A stretch of DNA of 64,000 bases from Fontibacillus panacisegetis (GTDB taxonomy: Bacteria; Bacillota; Bacilli; Paenibacillales; Paenibacillaceae), in contig NZ_FNBG01000010.1 in NCBI RefSeq assembly GCF_900102215.1, positions 84,789-148,788 on the forward strand, given 5' to 3'. The translations under genes were made by a program, and so were the position numbers. The notes under the pieces were generated by a model. That model was given only the letters and a program-made list of their open reading frames with translations. It was not told where the DNA came from and searched no databases. Shown here one piece after another: positions 53,564 to 62,387 of this stretch (position 1 is the stretch's first letter; each line of letters begins with the position of its first letter).

Positions 53564-54295
53564 TTAGTCCATTACAACGCTATTCCGAGACCCGAATATA
53601 TTTACGACATAAGGTGTTTTGACTGCAAATCCCTCAGCATACGGAATGAGCTTCCGTTGTCCTAGCAGAGCATCTCTGGCTTTGACTCGTTCAACATATC
53701 CCTGATTTAACGGAGTTGGGGCTACGTCCTCATTCTCATTCATGGAAGATTGTCCAAACTGGGAACGATAGCACTCGAGCGCCGCTTCCTTCGTCATATA
53801 ATAATCAGTAACATCTACAAGAAGATCGGGCGTTCTCCAGTCATTAATAAAGTAAAAATACAGATCAGGAGCTTGTACAGCAGGCTTGTCCGGCATATAA
53901 CGACGTAGCTTGGCATTAAAGGCCGCTTCTTCTACCAGCCTGCTGCATGCAATATGATCCGGGTGACGATCCTCCCAATAAGGAGCAAAAATAATAGACG
54001 GTTGATATTTGCGAATCACTTCAGTTACCGCAGCAATTTGCTCCGGATTAACATATAAGCCACGATCTGGCAAGCCCAGATTATGTCGTACCTTTACACC
54101 TAATACTTTGGCAGCTTCAGCAGCTTCCTCTTTACGGAGAACAACATTGCCGTTGGAGGAAAGCTCAGCTTCTGTCAAATCACAAAGACCTACAGAATAA
54201 CCAGCTGCCACTTGCTTGGCTATGGTTCCTGCCATTCCGATCTCCGCATCGTCCCCATGTGCGCCAAAAATTAATATATCCAGCTTATCACTCAT
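53564..54295 (-). CDS. bshB1: Bacillithiol biosynthesis deacetylase BshB1
   Basis: A 243-residue zinc LmbE-family deacetylase that removes acetyl from GlcNAc-malate, the second step of bacillithiol synthesis. The metal motif AHGDDAEIG (near 13-21) and WEDRHPDHIACSRLV (near 108) are clear. Its ATG overlaps the mgsA stop by 1 bp (TAATG) and bshA follows 24 bp later, so the three are surely one transcript. Confidence 0.96.
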   Translation of the reverse strand: MSDKLDILIFGAHGDDAEIGMAGTIAKQVAAGYSVGLCDLTEAELSSNGNVVLRKEEAAEAAKVLGVKVRHNLGLPDRGLYVNPEQIAAVTEVIRKYQPSIIFAPYWEDRHPDHIACSRLVEEAAFNAKLRRYMPDKPAVQAPDLYFYFINDWRTPDLLVDVTDYYMTKEAALECYRSQFGQSSMNENEDVAPTPLNQGYVERVKARDALLGQRKLIPYAEGFAVKTPYVVNIFGSRNSVVMD

Positions 54296-54714
54296 TACGC
54301 GAGCCCCGGTTTATTCATTTCAACCAGCTCACGCCATCCAAAGTCGCCACGATCCAGAGCTCGTACAAGAATTTCTGCTGAAGCCATATTCGTAGCCACT
54401 GGTATGCCGTGTACATCGCACAGGCGAAGAAGTGCTGTAATGTCCGGCTCATGAGGCTGAGCTAGCAGTGGATCACGCAGGAAGATGACAAGATCCATCT
54501 CATTTTGAGCAATAAGCGCACCGATCTGCTGATCCCCTCCTAATGGACCCGACAAGAAACGGTGAATTTGCAGGCTGGTTGCTTCCATAATACGTGCTCC
54601 AGTTGTTCCGGTAGAGTACAATTTTTTATCTTTAAACACATGTTCATATGCGATTACAAAATTAACGATATCTTCTTTTTTACGGTCATGAGCAATAAAA
54701 GCAATGTTCAACAT
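54295..54714 (-). CDS. mgsA: Methylglyoxal synthase
   Basis: A 139-residue enzyme converting dihydroxyacetone phosphate to methylglyoxal. [11 protein letters not shown] at the N-terminus, [24 protein letters not shown] with a catalytic Asp, and FLRDPL are diagnostic. It sits immediately before bshB1; bacillithiol is used to detoxify methylglyoxal, which gives the cluster functional sense. Confidence 0.97.
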   Translation of the reverse strand: MLNIAFIAHDRKKEDIVNFVIAYEHVFKDKKLYSTGTTGARIMEATSLQIHRFLSGPLGGDQQIGALIAQNEMDLVIFLRDPLLAQPHEPDITALLRLCDVHGIPVATNMASAEILVRALDRGDFGWRELVEMNKPGLA

Positions 54715-54729
54715 ATTCTCTCTCCCCTA

Positions 54730-55533
54730 TCAGTCCACAAAATGATCGAATCCGTAAACCATTCCTTCGTATTCCAGCACTTTCTTAATAGCCAAGTTAA
54801 CACCCGGCATATATCCAGCTCTTTCATAGGAATCATGGCGAATTTTCAGAGTTTGGCCAAATCCGCCAAAAATAACTTCCTGCTGAGCAAAAACACCTGG
54901 AAGACGCACGCTGTGAATTCTGAATCCATTGTAATATCCGCCACGCGAGCCTTCAATTGTCTCCTCCTCATCCGGATTACCCTGACGAAGTTCTTCTCTA
55001 TTCTTCGCGATAAGCTCAGCCGTTTTGACCGCTGTACCTGAAGGAGCATCAAGCTTCTGATCACCGTGGTACTCGATGATCTCTAAATGAGGGAAATATT
55101 TAGCTGCCTGAGCGGCAAATTTCATCATCAGAATAGCACCGATCGAGAAGTTAGGTGCAATCAGACCACCGATCTTCTTCTCCATGCACTGCTTGTCCAG
55201 ATCCTCGATTTGCTCCGGTGTAAACCCAGTCGTTCCTACGACCGGAGAAACACCGTGCTTAATAGCAAGTTCCGTATTTACATAAGCAAATTGTGGTGTT
55301 GTAAAATCCACAAGCACTTGAGGTTTGCCTTCAATCAACGCCAGCTCAAGATCATCAGTAATGGATACGCCGCAGGCAGGCAAGCCAACGAGTGTACCTG
55401 CATCCGAACCAACATGAGTCATATTGATTGCAGCGACCAACTTAAGCCCTTCATCCTCCAACACCATTTTTACTACTTCCTTACCCATTCTACCGGCAGC
55501 GCCTGCAACAGCTACTCTAATTTGTTCTGCCAT
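54730..55533 (-). CDS. dapB: 4-hydroxy-tetrahydrodipicolinate reductase
   Basis: A 267-residue NAD(P)H reductase of the diaminopimelate/lysine pathway. The Rossmann motif VAGAAGRMGKEVV, VDFTTPQ, GTTGFT and the catalytic EYHGDQKLDAPSGTA loop (with the Lys near 160) are present. It lies 15 bp before mgsA, the order found in Bacillus. Confidence 0.97.
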   Translation of the reverse strand: MAEQIRVAVAGAAGRMGKEVVKMVLEDEGLKLVAAINMTHVGSDAGTLVGLPACGVSITDDLELALIEGKPQVLVDFTTPQFAYVNTELAIKHGVSPVVGTTGFTPEQIEDLDKQCMEKKIGGLIAPNFSIGAILMMKFAAQAAKYFPHLEIIEYHGDQKLDAPSGTAVKTAELIAKNREELRQGNPDEEETIEGSRGGYYNGFRIHSVRLPGVFAQQEVIFGGFGQTLKIRHDSYERAGYMPGVNLAIKKVLEYEGMVYGFDHFVD

Positions 55534-55554
55534 AACTATTCCCCCTCACATTCT

Positions 55555-56103
55555 CTAGGATGGTGATTGATCCAAGTATTTAGTAATTCGCTGTTTCAAT
55601 TCAAGCAACTGCTTTGCTATGCTGTCATCTTGTGGCAGCGTAGACGCTTCTCTAACTGAGCTTAGCGCATCGTGATATCTCCCAAGCTCGATGTAAGCTA
55701 GGGCTAACCATACTTGAGCCTCGATGGATAAAGGATCTAATAGAGCGGCACGTGTCAAGAGTCTCTCAGCAGATTGAATCGCGTTTAGATCAGCCTTAGC
55801 ATCATCACTCTCGGAATGCTCCTCCACCAGCTTTTTCGCCATGAGTGTAAGCTCTTTGGATTGAAGTCTGTCATAATGAATTTTATACTCTTCTTGCGAG
55901 GATGCAAGAGCTGAAGCCAATCTGGCATGTGTTATCGCCTTTTCAAGTCGATTGCTGCGGGCACAAGTGATGGAGTAACGATAGTGAATATCCCCATTAT
56001 CCGGCTCTATAATAAGCGCTTGCTCAAACCATTGAAGTGCCTGTTCAAAATCATTTTCATATATGCTTCGATATGCTTTTTTCAAATACTCCTTCGCCTT
56101 CAT
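55555..56103 (-). CDS. Tetratricopeptide-repeat protein
   Basis: A 182-residue soluble helical protein. TPR units are seen at about 5-38 (AYRSIYENDFEQALQWFEQA), 39-72 (GDIHYRYSITCARSNRLEKA) and 120-155 (SIEAQVWLALAYIELGRYHD). A charged middle part interrupts them. It lies 21 bp before dapB and probably belongs to the same operon. Its partner is not known. Confidence 0.82.
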   Translation of the reverse strand: MKAKEYLKKAYRSIYENDFEQALQWFEQALIIEPDNGDIHYRYSITCARSNRLEKAITHARLASALASSQEEYKIHYDRLQSKELTLMAKKLVEEHSESDDAKADLNAIQSAERLLTRAALLDPLSIEAQVWLALAYIELGRYHDALSSVREASTLPQDDSIAKQLLELKQRITKYLDQSPS

Positions 56104-56175
56104 CTGCCGTCCCCCCGGGCCAACTTATAGGCTATTATTACTTCAGCATATGAAGACAGAGTTAAATAGGTGAGC

Positions 56176-56505
56176 TTAATCTTCGTCCTTTTTCGTCCAA
56201 CGATCAGCATCACGAGTCGTAAACTTATGCATTACCTTGTCATGAGCTTCTGTTAAATCAATACCAAGCGAATTGGCGAAACATATCGTAATAAAAAGGA
56301 TATCGCCCAGCTCCAGCTCGATCGAATTTTCAGCTTCATCCGCTTTTTTCGGCTTTTCCCCATATGTATGATTCACTTCACGAGCAAGCTCGCCAACCTC
56401 CTCACTCATCCGAGCCAGCATAGACAACGGGCTGAAATATCCTTCCTTGAACTGGGATATATAACGGTCTACTTCTCGTTGCAATTCTGCAAGAGACTTT
56501 TCCAT
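56176..56505 (-). CDS. MazG-type nucleotide pyrophosphohydrolase (YpjD)
   Basis: A 109-residue all-alpha NTP pyrophosphatase. The EExxE...ExxD metal motif is seen as MSEEVGELAREVNH (about 29-42) and ELELGDILF (about 66-74). This short single-domain form corresponds to Bacillus YpjD, which also lies next to dapB and the qcr-ypj block. Such enzymes cleanse non-canonical nucleotides. Confidence 0.93.
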   Translation of the reverse strand: MEKSLAELQREVDRYISQFKEGYFSPLSMLARMSEEVGELAREVNHTYGEKPKKADEAENSIELELGDILFITICFANSLGIDLTEAHDKVMHKFTTRDADRWTKKDED

Positions 56506-56659
56506 AAACTTATCCCTCCGTCTGTTGTCATTTTACCCCTATGTTATCGTAAAGGTGAATTGAAAACAAACAATTTTTATATAGTCAAAAAAAAGGTATA
56601 CTAGGAAAGTATGCTCAATTTAGTACTTTATCCATTCTGTTTACTGGTGAGGGATTCTG

Positions 56660-57526
56660 ATGAACACTTATAAAATGACAGGCTATTTAAAAACAATACT
56701 CCCTATACTTCTAGGTACGGCAATTTATGCTTTCGGTATTTTATTCTTTATTATTCCTAACCATCTCATGGAAGGCGGCGTTACAGGGGTTACGATTTTG
56801 CTGAAATACGCCTTTGGTTTGTCTCCGTCGCTTACGAACCTGCTACTCAACATTCCGTTGTTCCTCTTAGGCTGGAAAGTGCTTGGCGGAAGGCAGATCA
56901 TTTATACCGGGATAGGAATTGCTTCCCTGTCACTTTTTCTATGGATATTTGAAAAAATGATTCACCTCGGCTGGATCGTCCCCTTCGAAACAGACTTCAT
57001 TCTAGCAACACTGTATGCCGGAGTCACTCTAGGCTCAGGCCTTGGTATCGTCTTTCGCTTTGGAGGAACCACCGGAGGCTCGGACATCATCGCTCGCATA
57101 TTAGGCCGAAAATACAGTTTCAGCATGGGACAGGTTATCTTGACTATTGACATTGCGATTATTGGATTATCGCTGCTTTATGTGGATAAGGAGAATATAT
57201 TGTATACACTGGTTGCCGTCTTTATTGCGTCTAAGGTGATCGATTTCATTCAGGAGGGTGCTTATTCTGCAAAAGCCTTTACCATTATAAGTGACCACGC
57301 GCCCGAGATTGCCGATATCATTACAAAAGATATGGAAAGAGGAGTAACGCTCATTCCGGCGATTGGCGCTTATTCCAAGCAAGCGAAATACATGGCATAT
57401 TGCATTGTCTCAAGACAGGAAATTCGTCGTATCAATGAAATCGCGAAAAAGGTTGATCCACGTGCTTTCATTATTATAAGTGATGTAAACGATGTTCATG
57501 GGGAGGGCTTTCGCGAGGATAAATAG
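56660..57526 (+). CDS. YitT family membrane protein with DUF2179 domain
   Basis: A 288-residue protein. Five or six hydrophobic helices (about 10-190; MEGGVTGVTILLKYAFGL, GGTTGGSDIIAR) form the YitT-type membrane domain, and a C-terminal soluble domain (about 220-285; TLIPAIGAYS, RINEIAKKVDPRAFIIISDV) is the DUF2179 fold. GAGGG precedes the ATG. It corresponds in position to Bacillus YpjC but is transcribed against its neighbours. Function unknown. Confidence 0.88.
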   Translation: MNTYKMTGYLKTILPILLGTAIYAFGILFFIIPNHLMEGGVTGVTILLKYAFGLSPSLTNLLLNIPLFLLGWKVLGGRQIIYTGIGIASLSLFLWIFEKMIHLGWIVPFETDFILATLYAGVTLGSGLGIVFRFGGTTGGSDIIARILGRKYSFSMGQVILTIDIAIIGLSLLYVDKENILYTLVAVFIASKVIDFIQEGAYSAKAFTIISDHAPEIADIITKDMERGVTLIPAIGAYSKQAKYMAYCIVSRQEIRRINEIAKKVDPRAFIIISDVNDVHGEGFREDK

Positions 57527-57577
57527 ATTTAGAGGGGATTGCCGTTCATTCATCGGGATTTATTATTTATAAGCCAA

Positions 57578-57619
57578 AAGGGGTTCCCAAAAAGCAAATG
57601 ATGTAATGGGATGCCCCTT
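57578..57619. terminator. Bidirectional intrinsic terminator between YitT-type gene and ypjB
   Basis: AAGGGGTTCCC pairs with GGGATGCCCCTT across a loop of about 19 nt. UUATU-like tracts flank it on both strands. Confidence 0.7.
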
Positions 57620-57645
57620 ATTCAAGCTCACTTATTCATTCGGGC

Positions 57646-58566
57646 TTAATACCGATAGCTATCCGCTCTATCTCTCTTGTCGTGCAGCGAGGTTATGTTC
57701 TGATTGGCATTATACTTCCGATAGGCTGTATAGATTAAAGCGACCACAATCCATGCTCCGATTAGAAGAGTCCAATACCAAGGACTACTGTAGCCTGTAA
57801 TTGGCAAAAATACCGGTTCATCCGATTTCCGCCCGAATAAATCTTTTATTAACTGATCTCCATGACTCATGACATCTCTTATAGCATTTTCGTCCCAAGT
57901 TTCGGTACGCGTAAGTCCAGCAACATAAGACATCCAGGAATCAAACTGATTCATATCCGAAGGGTCTCTACGTATTGCAGCAGCCGGCCTAATCACATCA
58001 TAATGACTCTGAAGAGATTGGAACCCCTTTTTAAACTGGGCTGGGCTTCCTCCTGCTCTTGCTTTATTCATTACTTGAAGATCATCTGCCATCACCTTAT
58101 AATACTGGAGCCACAACGCCTTTTCCTTATGAGTAAGACTGTTTACAGCAAGGCGCAGTCGCGCCGAACTAATAACCCAATCCTCAGGATCAAGCTGGGC
58201 CCTGACGACCGTCTCCTTGGCATCCATGATCGTCTCTGCCAAAGCATGAATCCCCTCAACCGAAGTTAATCCCTTAAAGGACAGCCCCTCCAGCGCATCT
58301 ATGAGTTCATTCATCTTATTATTCGCATCTTGGGTATTGCCCTGCTGCATGTCCTGATACAATTGTTCAGAAATTTGTTCAAACTGCCTTAGCCGTTCTG
58401 AACGCTGCTGTTCACTTTGCTTCGTATCTACATTATGCTGCTCAGTGGTCACAGCCTCTACTATAGGACCCGCCTCCACCGCCCCCACCTTTGGCATAAC
58501 AAGAAGAACAAGAAGAATAAGAAGAATAAGTAACGTCCATTTCTGCCTAAGTCTCTTCACGGACAT
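57646..58566 (-). CDS. ypjB: YpjB-like sporulation protein
   Basis: A 306-residue protein with a signal peptide or N-terminal anchor (about 8-30, Leu-rich), a long helical outer domain with many Gln and Arg residues, and one membrane helix near the C-terminus (about 262-284), followed by a short basic tail. This matches the layout of the Bacillus YpjB family linked to sporulation, and its place between ypjA and the YitT-type gene agrees. No catalytic motif is visible. Confidence 0.82.
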   Translation of the reverse strand: MSVKRLRQKWTLLILLILLVLLVMPKVGAVEAGPIVEAVTTEQHNVDTKQSEQQRSERLRQFEQISEQLYQDMQQGNTQDANNKMNELIDALEGLSFKGLTSVEGIHALAETIMDAKETVVRAQLDPEDWVISSARLRLAVNSLTHKEKALWLQYYKVMADDLQVMNKARAGGSPAQFKKGFQSLQSHYDVIRPAAAIRRDPSDMNQFDSWMSYVAGLTRTETWDENAIRDVMSHGDQLIKDLFGRKSDEPVFLPITGYSSPWYWTLLIGAWIVVALIYTAYRKYNANQNITSLHDKRDRADSYRY

Positions 58567-58618
58567 CCCTCCTTACCTTCATGGTATGAAGAGTTGTCCG
58601 ATATTAGAACAAGCTTTC

Positions 58619-59242
58619 TTAACGTTTGCGGAATTTAAGAGCAAGCCATCCAATAAAAATACTGACCAGAGTTAAAATAAATGTAAAAATCATGACTTCG
58701 TTCACATTATCCCACAATTTCTCCGGCAACCAGGGATATACACCATAAGTATAATCAACCGTGTCATTTAATAAGGTCCATACTCCTGCACAAATTAGCA
58801 TCGTCGTGCCGAACTTATACAAGCGAACAAAAAGCAGCGCTTCAACTGCCATAGCCAAATGGGATGCAACAAGCATCCAATCCTGCCAGACTAAGCCCCC
58901 ACCTTGAAATGCGCCGGCAAATATCATACTGACCGCCCACACTCCATATTTCACGCTTGTCACTACTGCCAGTCCCTCAATCAGCGTGCGCAGCATATAT
59001 AGCTTACCTAACTGTTTAGGGAACAATAAGAACAGTAACGAAAGCGTAAAGAACAGACTTGCTGTAGGACTGTCAGGCACAAAAATAATTTGCCAGTGTG
59101 GGTGATTAAGCCACGTATACTTCAATTGTGAATCATACCAGATGTACCCGTACACTGTCCCAAGAAAATTACAAATGAAAAGCAGCCAGAGCACGAACCG
59201 GGTTGACAAAAAAGCTCGGCTCCACAAATATGACAATCTCAA
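58619..59242 (-). CDS. ypjA: YpjA-like DUF1405 membrane protein
   Basis: A 207-residue polytopic protein with about six hydrophobic segments and the DUF1405-type stretches NFLGTVYGYIWY, FVPDSPTASLFF and KYGVWAVSM. The start is set at TTG 59242, which has GGGAGGT 7 bp upstream; the frame opens nine codons earlier at 59269. It follows qcrABC, as in Bacillus, but a terminator between them shows it is a separate unit. Confidence 0.85.
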   Translation of the reverse strand: MRLSYLWSRAFLSTRFVLWLLFICNFLGTVYGYIWYDSQLKYTWLNHPHWQIIFVPDSPTASLFFTLSLLFLLFPKQLGKLYMLRTLIEGLAVVTSVKYGVWAVSMIFAGAFQGGGLVWQDWMLVASHLAMAVEALLFVRLYKFGTTMLICAGVWTLLNDTVDYTYGVYPWLPEKLWDNVNEVMIFTFILTLVSIFIGWLALKFRKR

Positions 59243-59261
59243 CCCTATACCTCCCTGTATT

Positions 59262-59296
59262 AAAAACACCTGATCGAATCAACCGATCAGGTGTTT
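59262..59296 (-). terminator. Intrinsic terminator of qcrABC
   Basis: On the reverse strand AAACACCTGATCG pairs perfectly with CGATCAGGTGTTT around a 7-nt loop, followed by a U-tract. Confidence 0.92.
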
Positions 59297-59311
59297 ACAT
59301 TCATTATAATT

Positions 59312-60187
59312 TTACTGTTCTGTCTTCTGTTTCGCAAGCCATTCAGCTAAATGATCGATATCCTGATCAGTTAAACCAGCATTAGTGGCAGTTGTATACA
59401 TTTCAGGCATTTTTCCATTATAGCCTTCTTTAATTATAGATAAGATAGCATCTTTATCATGTACGTCACCTATGCCTCGAAGAGATGGCCCAGCGCCTCC
59501 CTTTAAATCGGCTCCATGACATGATATACATGTAGCCTTCTTATAGGATTCCATGGCTGGATCATCTTTATCAACGATGGCCACCTCTTTTTGCTTCGTT
59601 GCATTGGATGTTGGAAGACCCCGTTCACGGTTCTCACGAGCTTTCTCTTCACGTTGGATATGCTCCGGTTCTTGACCTGACGCTTCAAGCTCGTGCTTAT
59701 AGTGAGTCCAAGCGAAGTTAGTCAAATACACTACCGCTGCAAGCGACAAAAGCATTAATGAAGAAGCAATCGGTCTCCGATAGAAACGACGTTCCTTACC
59801 GCGATCTAAAAACGGTGCAAGCAGCAGACCACCAAAAGCAACAGTCGGGATTCCAAGTGTACCAAGTACTACAAAATCACCGGAAGCATATGGGTATTTC
59901 AAATATTGGTACAAGAATAAGAAGTACCAGTCCGGCATCGGAATGACTGTTGCACTAGGATTTGCAGGAAACCCGAGCGGCGCCGGCTCTGAAATCGTCA
60001 ATACCAAAAAGCCGACAAGAACAACAACACCTACCATCCATTCCTTTAACAAAAAGTTAGGAATAAATGCTTCCGATTTACCAGGATACGCTGTGTAGTC
60101 AGGAGGTGTTATAAATCCGTTGCCTTTGCGTACACGCGAATCTCCGACGAATACAACTTTTTCTTTCGTTTTGTCTCCGTGAGCCAT
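59312..60187 (-). CDS. qcrC: Menaquinol-cytochrome c reductase cytochrome b/c subunit
   Basis: A 291-residue fusion typical of Firmicutes. The N-terminal part (about 1-175) carries three membrane helices equal to the C-terminal half of cytochrome b (PDWYFLFLYQYLKYP is the family motif). A charged linker leads to an outer cytochrome c domain with the heme motif ATCISCHGADLKGG (about 220) and a probable axial Met in GKMPEMY. It transfers electrons from menaquinol to cytochrome c in the bc complex and is third in the qcrABC operon. Confidence 0.96.
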   Translation of the reverse strand: MAHGDKTKEKVVFVGDSRVRKGNGFITPPDYTAYPGKSEAFIPNFLLKEWMVGVVVLVGFLVLTISEPAPLGFPANPSATVIPMPDWYFLFLYQYLKYPYASGDFVVLGTLGIPTVAFGGLLLAPFLDRGKERRFYRRPIASSLMLLSLAAVVYLTNFAWTHYKHELEASGQEPEHIQREEKARENRERGLPTSNATKQKEVAIVDKDDPAMESYKKATCISCHGADLKGGAGPSLRGIGDVHDKDAILSIIKEGYNGKMPEMYTTATNAGLTDQDIDHLAEWLAKQKTEQ

Positions 60188-60268
60188 ATCAATGCCTCCC
60201 TTCTATAAATTGTAGGGCGATCTAGGATCGTGATCAAAAGCTGAATTTTTGAACCCCTTCTTTGAGCT

Positions 60269-60940
60269 TTAGAGCGGTCCAGAAATCCCCTGTCTACGAA
60301 TCATAATAAAGTGTCCAACCAGAAGGGTTAGCAGTACAGCCGGAAGGAAGAACACATGAATAGCGAAGAAACGAGTAAGTGTTTCAGCACCAACAATCGT
60401 ACCGCCTTGCAGTAATTCTTTAATAACAGGACCTAACACGGGTACTGAATTAGCAATTTCCAGTGTAACTTTTGTTGCAAAGTAAGCTTTGTTGTCCCAT
60501 GGAAGTAAGTATCCCGTGAGACCAAGACCGATCATCACGAAAAAGATCAGCATGCCCACTACCCAGTTCATTTCGCGCGGCGCCTTATATGAGCCGGTGA
60601 AGAACACGCGTAAGGTATGTAGGAACATCATAACGATAACCAAGCTCGCACCCCAATGGTGCATACCGCGTACGATTTGACCAAAGGCTACCTGTGTCTG
60701 CAAATACTCGACACTGGCATAAGCGTTAATAATATCAGGAACATAGTACATAGTAAGGAACATCCCTGACAGGATTTGGATAACCGTAATAAAGAACGTC
60801 AATCCGCCAAAGCAATACACAAATGCGGAGAAATGGTGTGCAGGGTTAACATGTTCAGGAACCTCATGATCCGCAACGTCTCTCCAAATCGGCGTGATGT
60901 CAAGACGTTCGTCTATCCAGTTGTACACATTTTTAAACAT
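60269..60940 (-). CDS. qcrB: Menaquinol-cytochrome c reductase cytochrome b subunit
   Basis: A 223-residue b6-type cytochrome with four membrane helices. Heme-binding His pairs are seen in IVRGMHHWGASLV, FLHTLRVFFTGSYK and FFAIHVFFLPAVL, and GYLLPWDNKAYFATKV is a family signature. It forms the membrane core of the bc complex with QcrA and QcrC and sits 16 bp after qcrA. Confidence 0.97.
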   Translation of the reverse strand: MFKNVYNWIDERLDITPIWRDVADHEVPEHVNPAHHFSAFVYCFGGLTFFITVIQILSGMFLTMYYVPDIINAYASVEYLQTQVAFGQIVRGMHHWGASLVIVMMFLHTLRVFFTGSYKAPREMNWVVGMLIFFVMIGLGLTGYLLPWDNKAYFATKVTLEIANSVPVLGPVIKELLQGGTIVGAETLTRFFAIHVFFLPAVLLTLLVGHFIMIRRQGISGPL

Positions 60941-60956
60941 CTGAATCTACGCCTCC

Positions 60957-61499
60957 TTATTTCACAATCGTATTCGGAACAACTTCCCCCAAATAAACCC
61001 AATCATCCTTCAGCATTACCTTGTACTCATCCAGTGGCTTGGATGCAACAGCCAGCTGCTTGCCATCCTTAGTGTAGTGCGCTCCGTGACATGGGCAAAG
61101 GTATTGATCAGGATAATCCTTGCTCGTGTTCCAGCCGATTGTGCATCCCAAATGTTTACAAATCGGTGAAAGCGCATAAATATTTCCGCTCTCGTCCTTA
61201 CGAATCCAGGCAGTAAGCGACGCTGTGCTTGAATACCACCCGTCCTGCTGCTGCAGTTCAAATGAGAATTCTTGCGGCTCGCTGGTAATTTTACTGATCT
61301 CCGCTACTTTTACGAAAGCGCCTTCGCCTTTCTTTTGTAGAATCGGATCAACAGCAAAACGTACCATCGGAAGCGTCACACCGCCTACCATAAATGCGGT
61401 AGCGCCTCCCAATGTATATGTAAGAAATTGCCGACGGGACATTTCCTTACGTATGGGCGGTTTGTGTGATGATTCGTGCTCGTCATGTTGATTGCTCAT
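60957..61499 (-). CDS. qcrA: Rieske 2Fe-2S subunit of menaquinol-cytochrome c reductase
   Basis: A 180-residue iron-sulfur protein. A twin-arginine-like signal (SRRQFLTYTLGGATAF) anchors it. Cluster ligands are ICKHLGCTIGW (Cys-X-His and structural Cys) and CPCHGAHY. The start MSNQHDEH is set at 61499 with AAAGGGGG upstream; a frame opening 23 codons earlier is less likely. First gene of qcrABC, it takes electrons from menaquinol. Confidence 0.95.
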   Translation of the reverse strand: MSNQHDEHESSHKPPIRKEMSRRQFLTYTLGGATAFMVGGVTLPMVRFAVDPILQKKGEGAFVKVAEISKITSEPQEFSFELQQQDGWYSSTASLTAWIRKDESGNIYALSPICKHLGCTIGWNTSKDYPDQYLCPCHGAHYTKDGKQLAVASKPLDEYKVMLKDDWVYLGEVVPNTIVK

Positions 61500-61678
61500 A
61501 CAGTCTTCAACCCCCTTTGCAGACCATTCATTCACCATTTCAATAACATTAATCACATTCATGCTCAAGACATATTAATAATATATTAGAGGTTTAAGAG
61601 CGTCAAGAATTTGACACATCTTTTCCACGATTTGCACATTTTCCTTTTAAAATTGTCGTTATTTTGTCACAAATTCCT

Positions 61679-62110
61679 TCACCCTTTTCGCTGCCATAAT
61701 TCTTGAATTATTTCATGTGTAAACTGTTGCTTACCACCCTCTGGAAATTCCGAGAAAGCGCTTGGCGTAAGGATTAGATCCGCATTATCCAGTTGTACAG
61801 CATTGAGGTTTACATCTGCTGAAATGACAATAACATAAGCAAATCCAGCCCGCTTGACATTGTGACAAACTTCATTTATGTACTGAGCTATTTCTTCTTT
61901 TCCATATTGAAAAGACGGATAAGTTACTATTCTTCCCTTAAAAGGAATTTCAACCAAATCCATCATATCTCTTAGTCTTTCTAGAGCTCGTACTACCTCA
62001 TACGGGGACTCTGTTCCGTTTAAGCCTGTTACAGGAATAAGGCAAGTGTCCAAATATAGACATAATTCTCCCCAAGAATCTTTATTAATTTCACTAAATT
62101 TCATATACAA
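61679..62110 (-). CDS. ypiF: YpiF-like DUF2487 protein
   Basis: A 143-residue soluble protein beginning MYMKFSEINKDSWGE. WGELCLYLDTCLIPVTGL and the C-terminal LILTPSAFSEFP resemble the DUF2487 family, whose Bacillus member YpiF sits directly before qcrA, as here. AAGGAG lies 8 bp before a TTG at 62110 and 14 bp before the ATG at 62104, so TTG is preferred. Function unknown. Confidence 0.8.
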   Translation of the reverse strand: MYMKFSEINKDSWGELCLYLDTCLIPVTGLNGTESPYEVVRALERLRDMMDLVEIPFKGRIVTYPSFQYGKEEIAQYINEVCHNVKRAGFAYVIVISADVNLNAVQLDNADLILTPSAFSEFPEGGKQQFTHEIIQELWQRKG

Positions 62111-62187
62111 ATAACAACTCCTTCCTATTATCTATCTCATTATATACACCTCCTCTCACGTTTAAAAGATGCCCTTGACAGGATTAA

Positions 62188-62352
62188 TCCCATATATCTA
62201 TAATCAATCTGCATTTCCAGCTTGAGCATTTTAAACACGATTTTATAGCCCTCATTAACAAATGGGAAGCGATGGATACGGACACTAACGGTCTCGAATA
62301 CGGTGTTTCGTTTCAAATGGGTCGCTTAATGGACGAAGATCCGGGACATTAG
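62188..62352 (+). pseudogene. Possible relic of a small protein gene
   Basis: In the 277-bp gap before the MFS gene one frame has protein-like codon use: LEHFKHDFIALINKW, then TNGLEYGVSFQMGRLMDEDP and a TAG at 62350-62352. A TAA closes it upstream at 62185-62187, and there is no ATG, GTG or TTG before residue 29 of the open stretch. I do not recognise the family. It looks like the C-terminal remnant of a gene that has lost its start, but could be chance. Confidence 0.35.
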
Positions 62353-62387
62353 TCCCGAATAAATCTAAGTAGTAAACGAGGTGTCTC

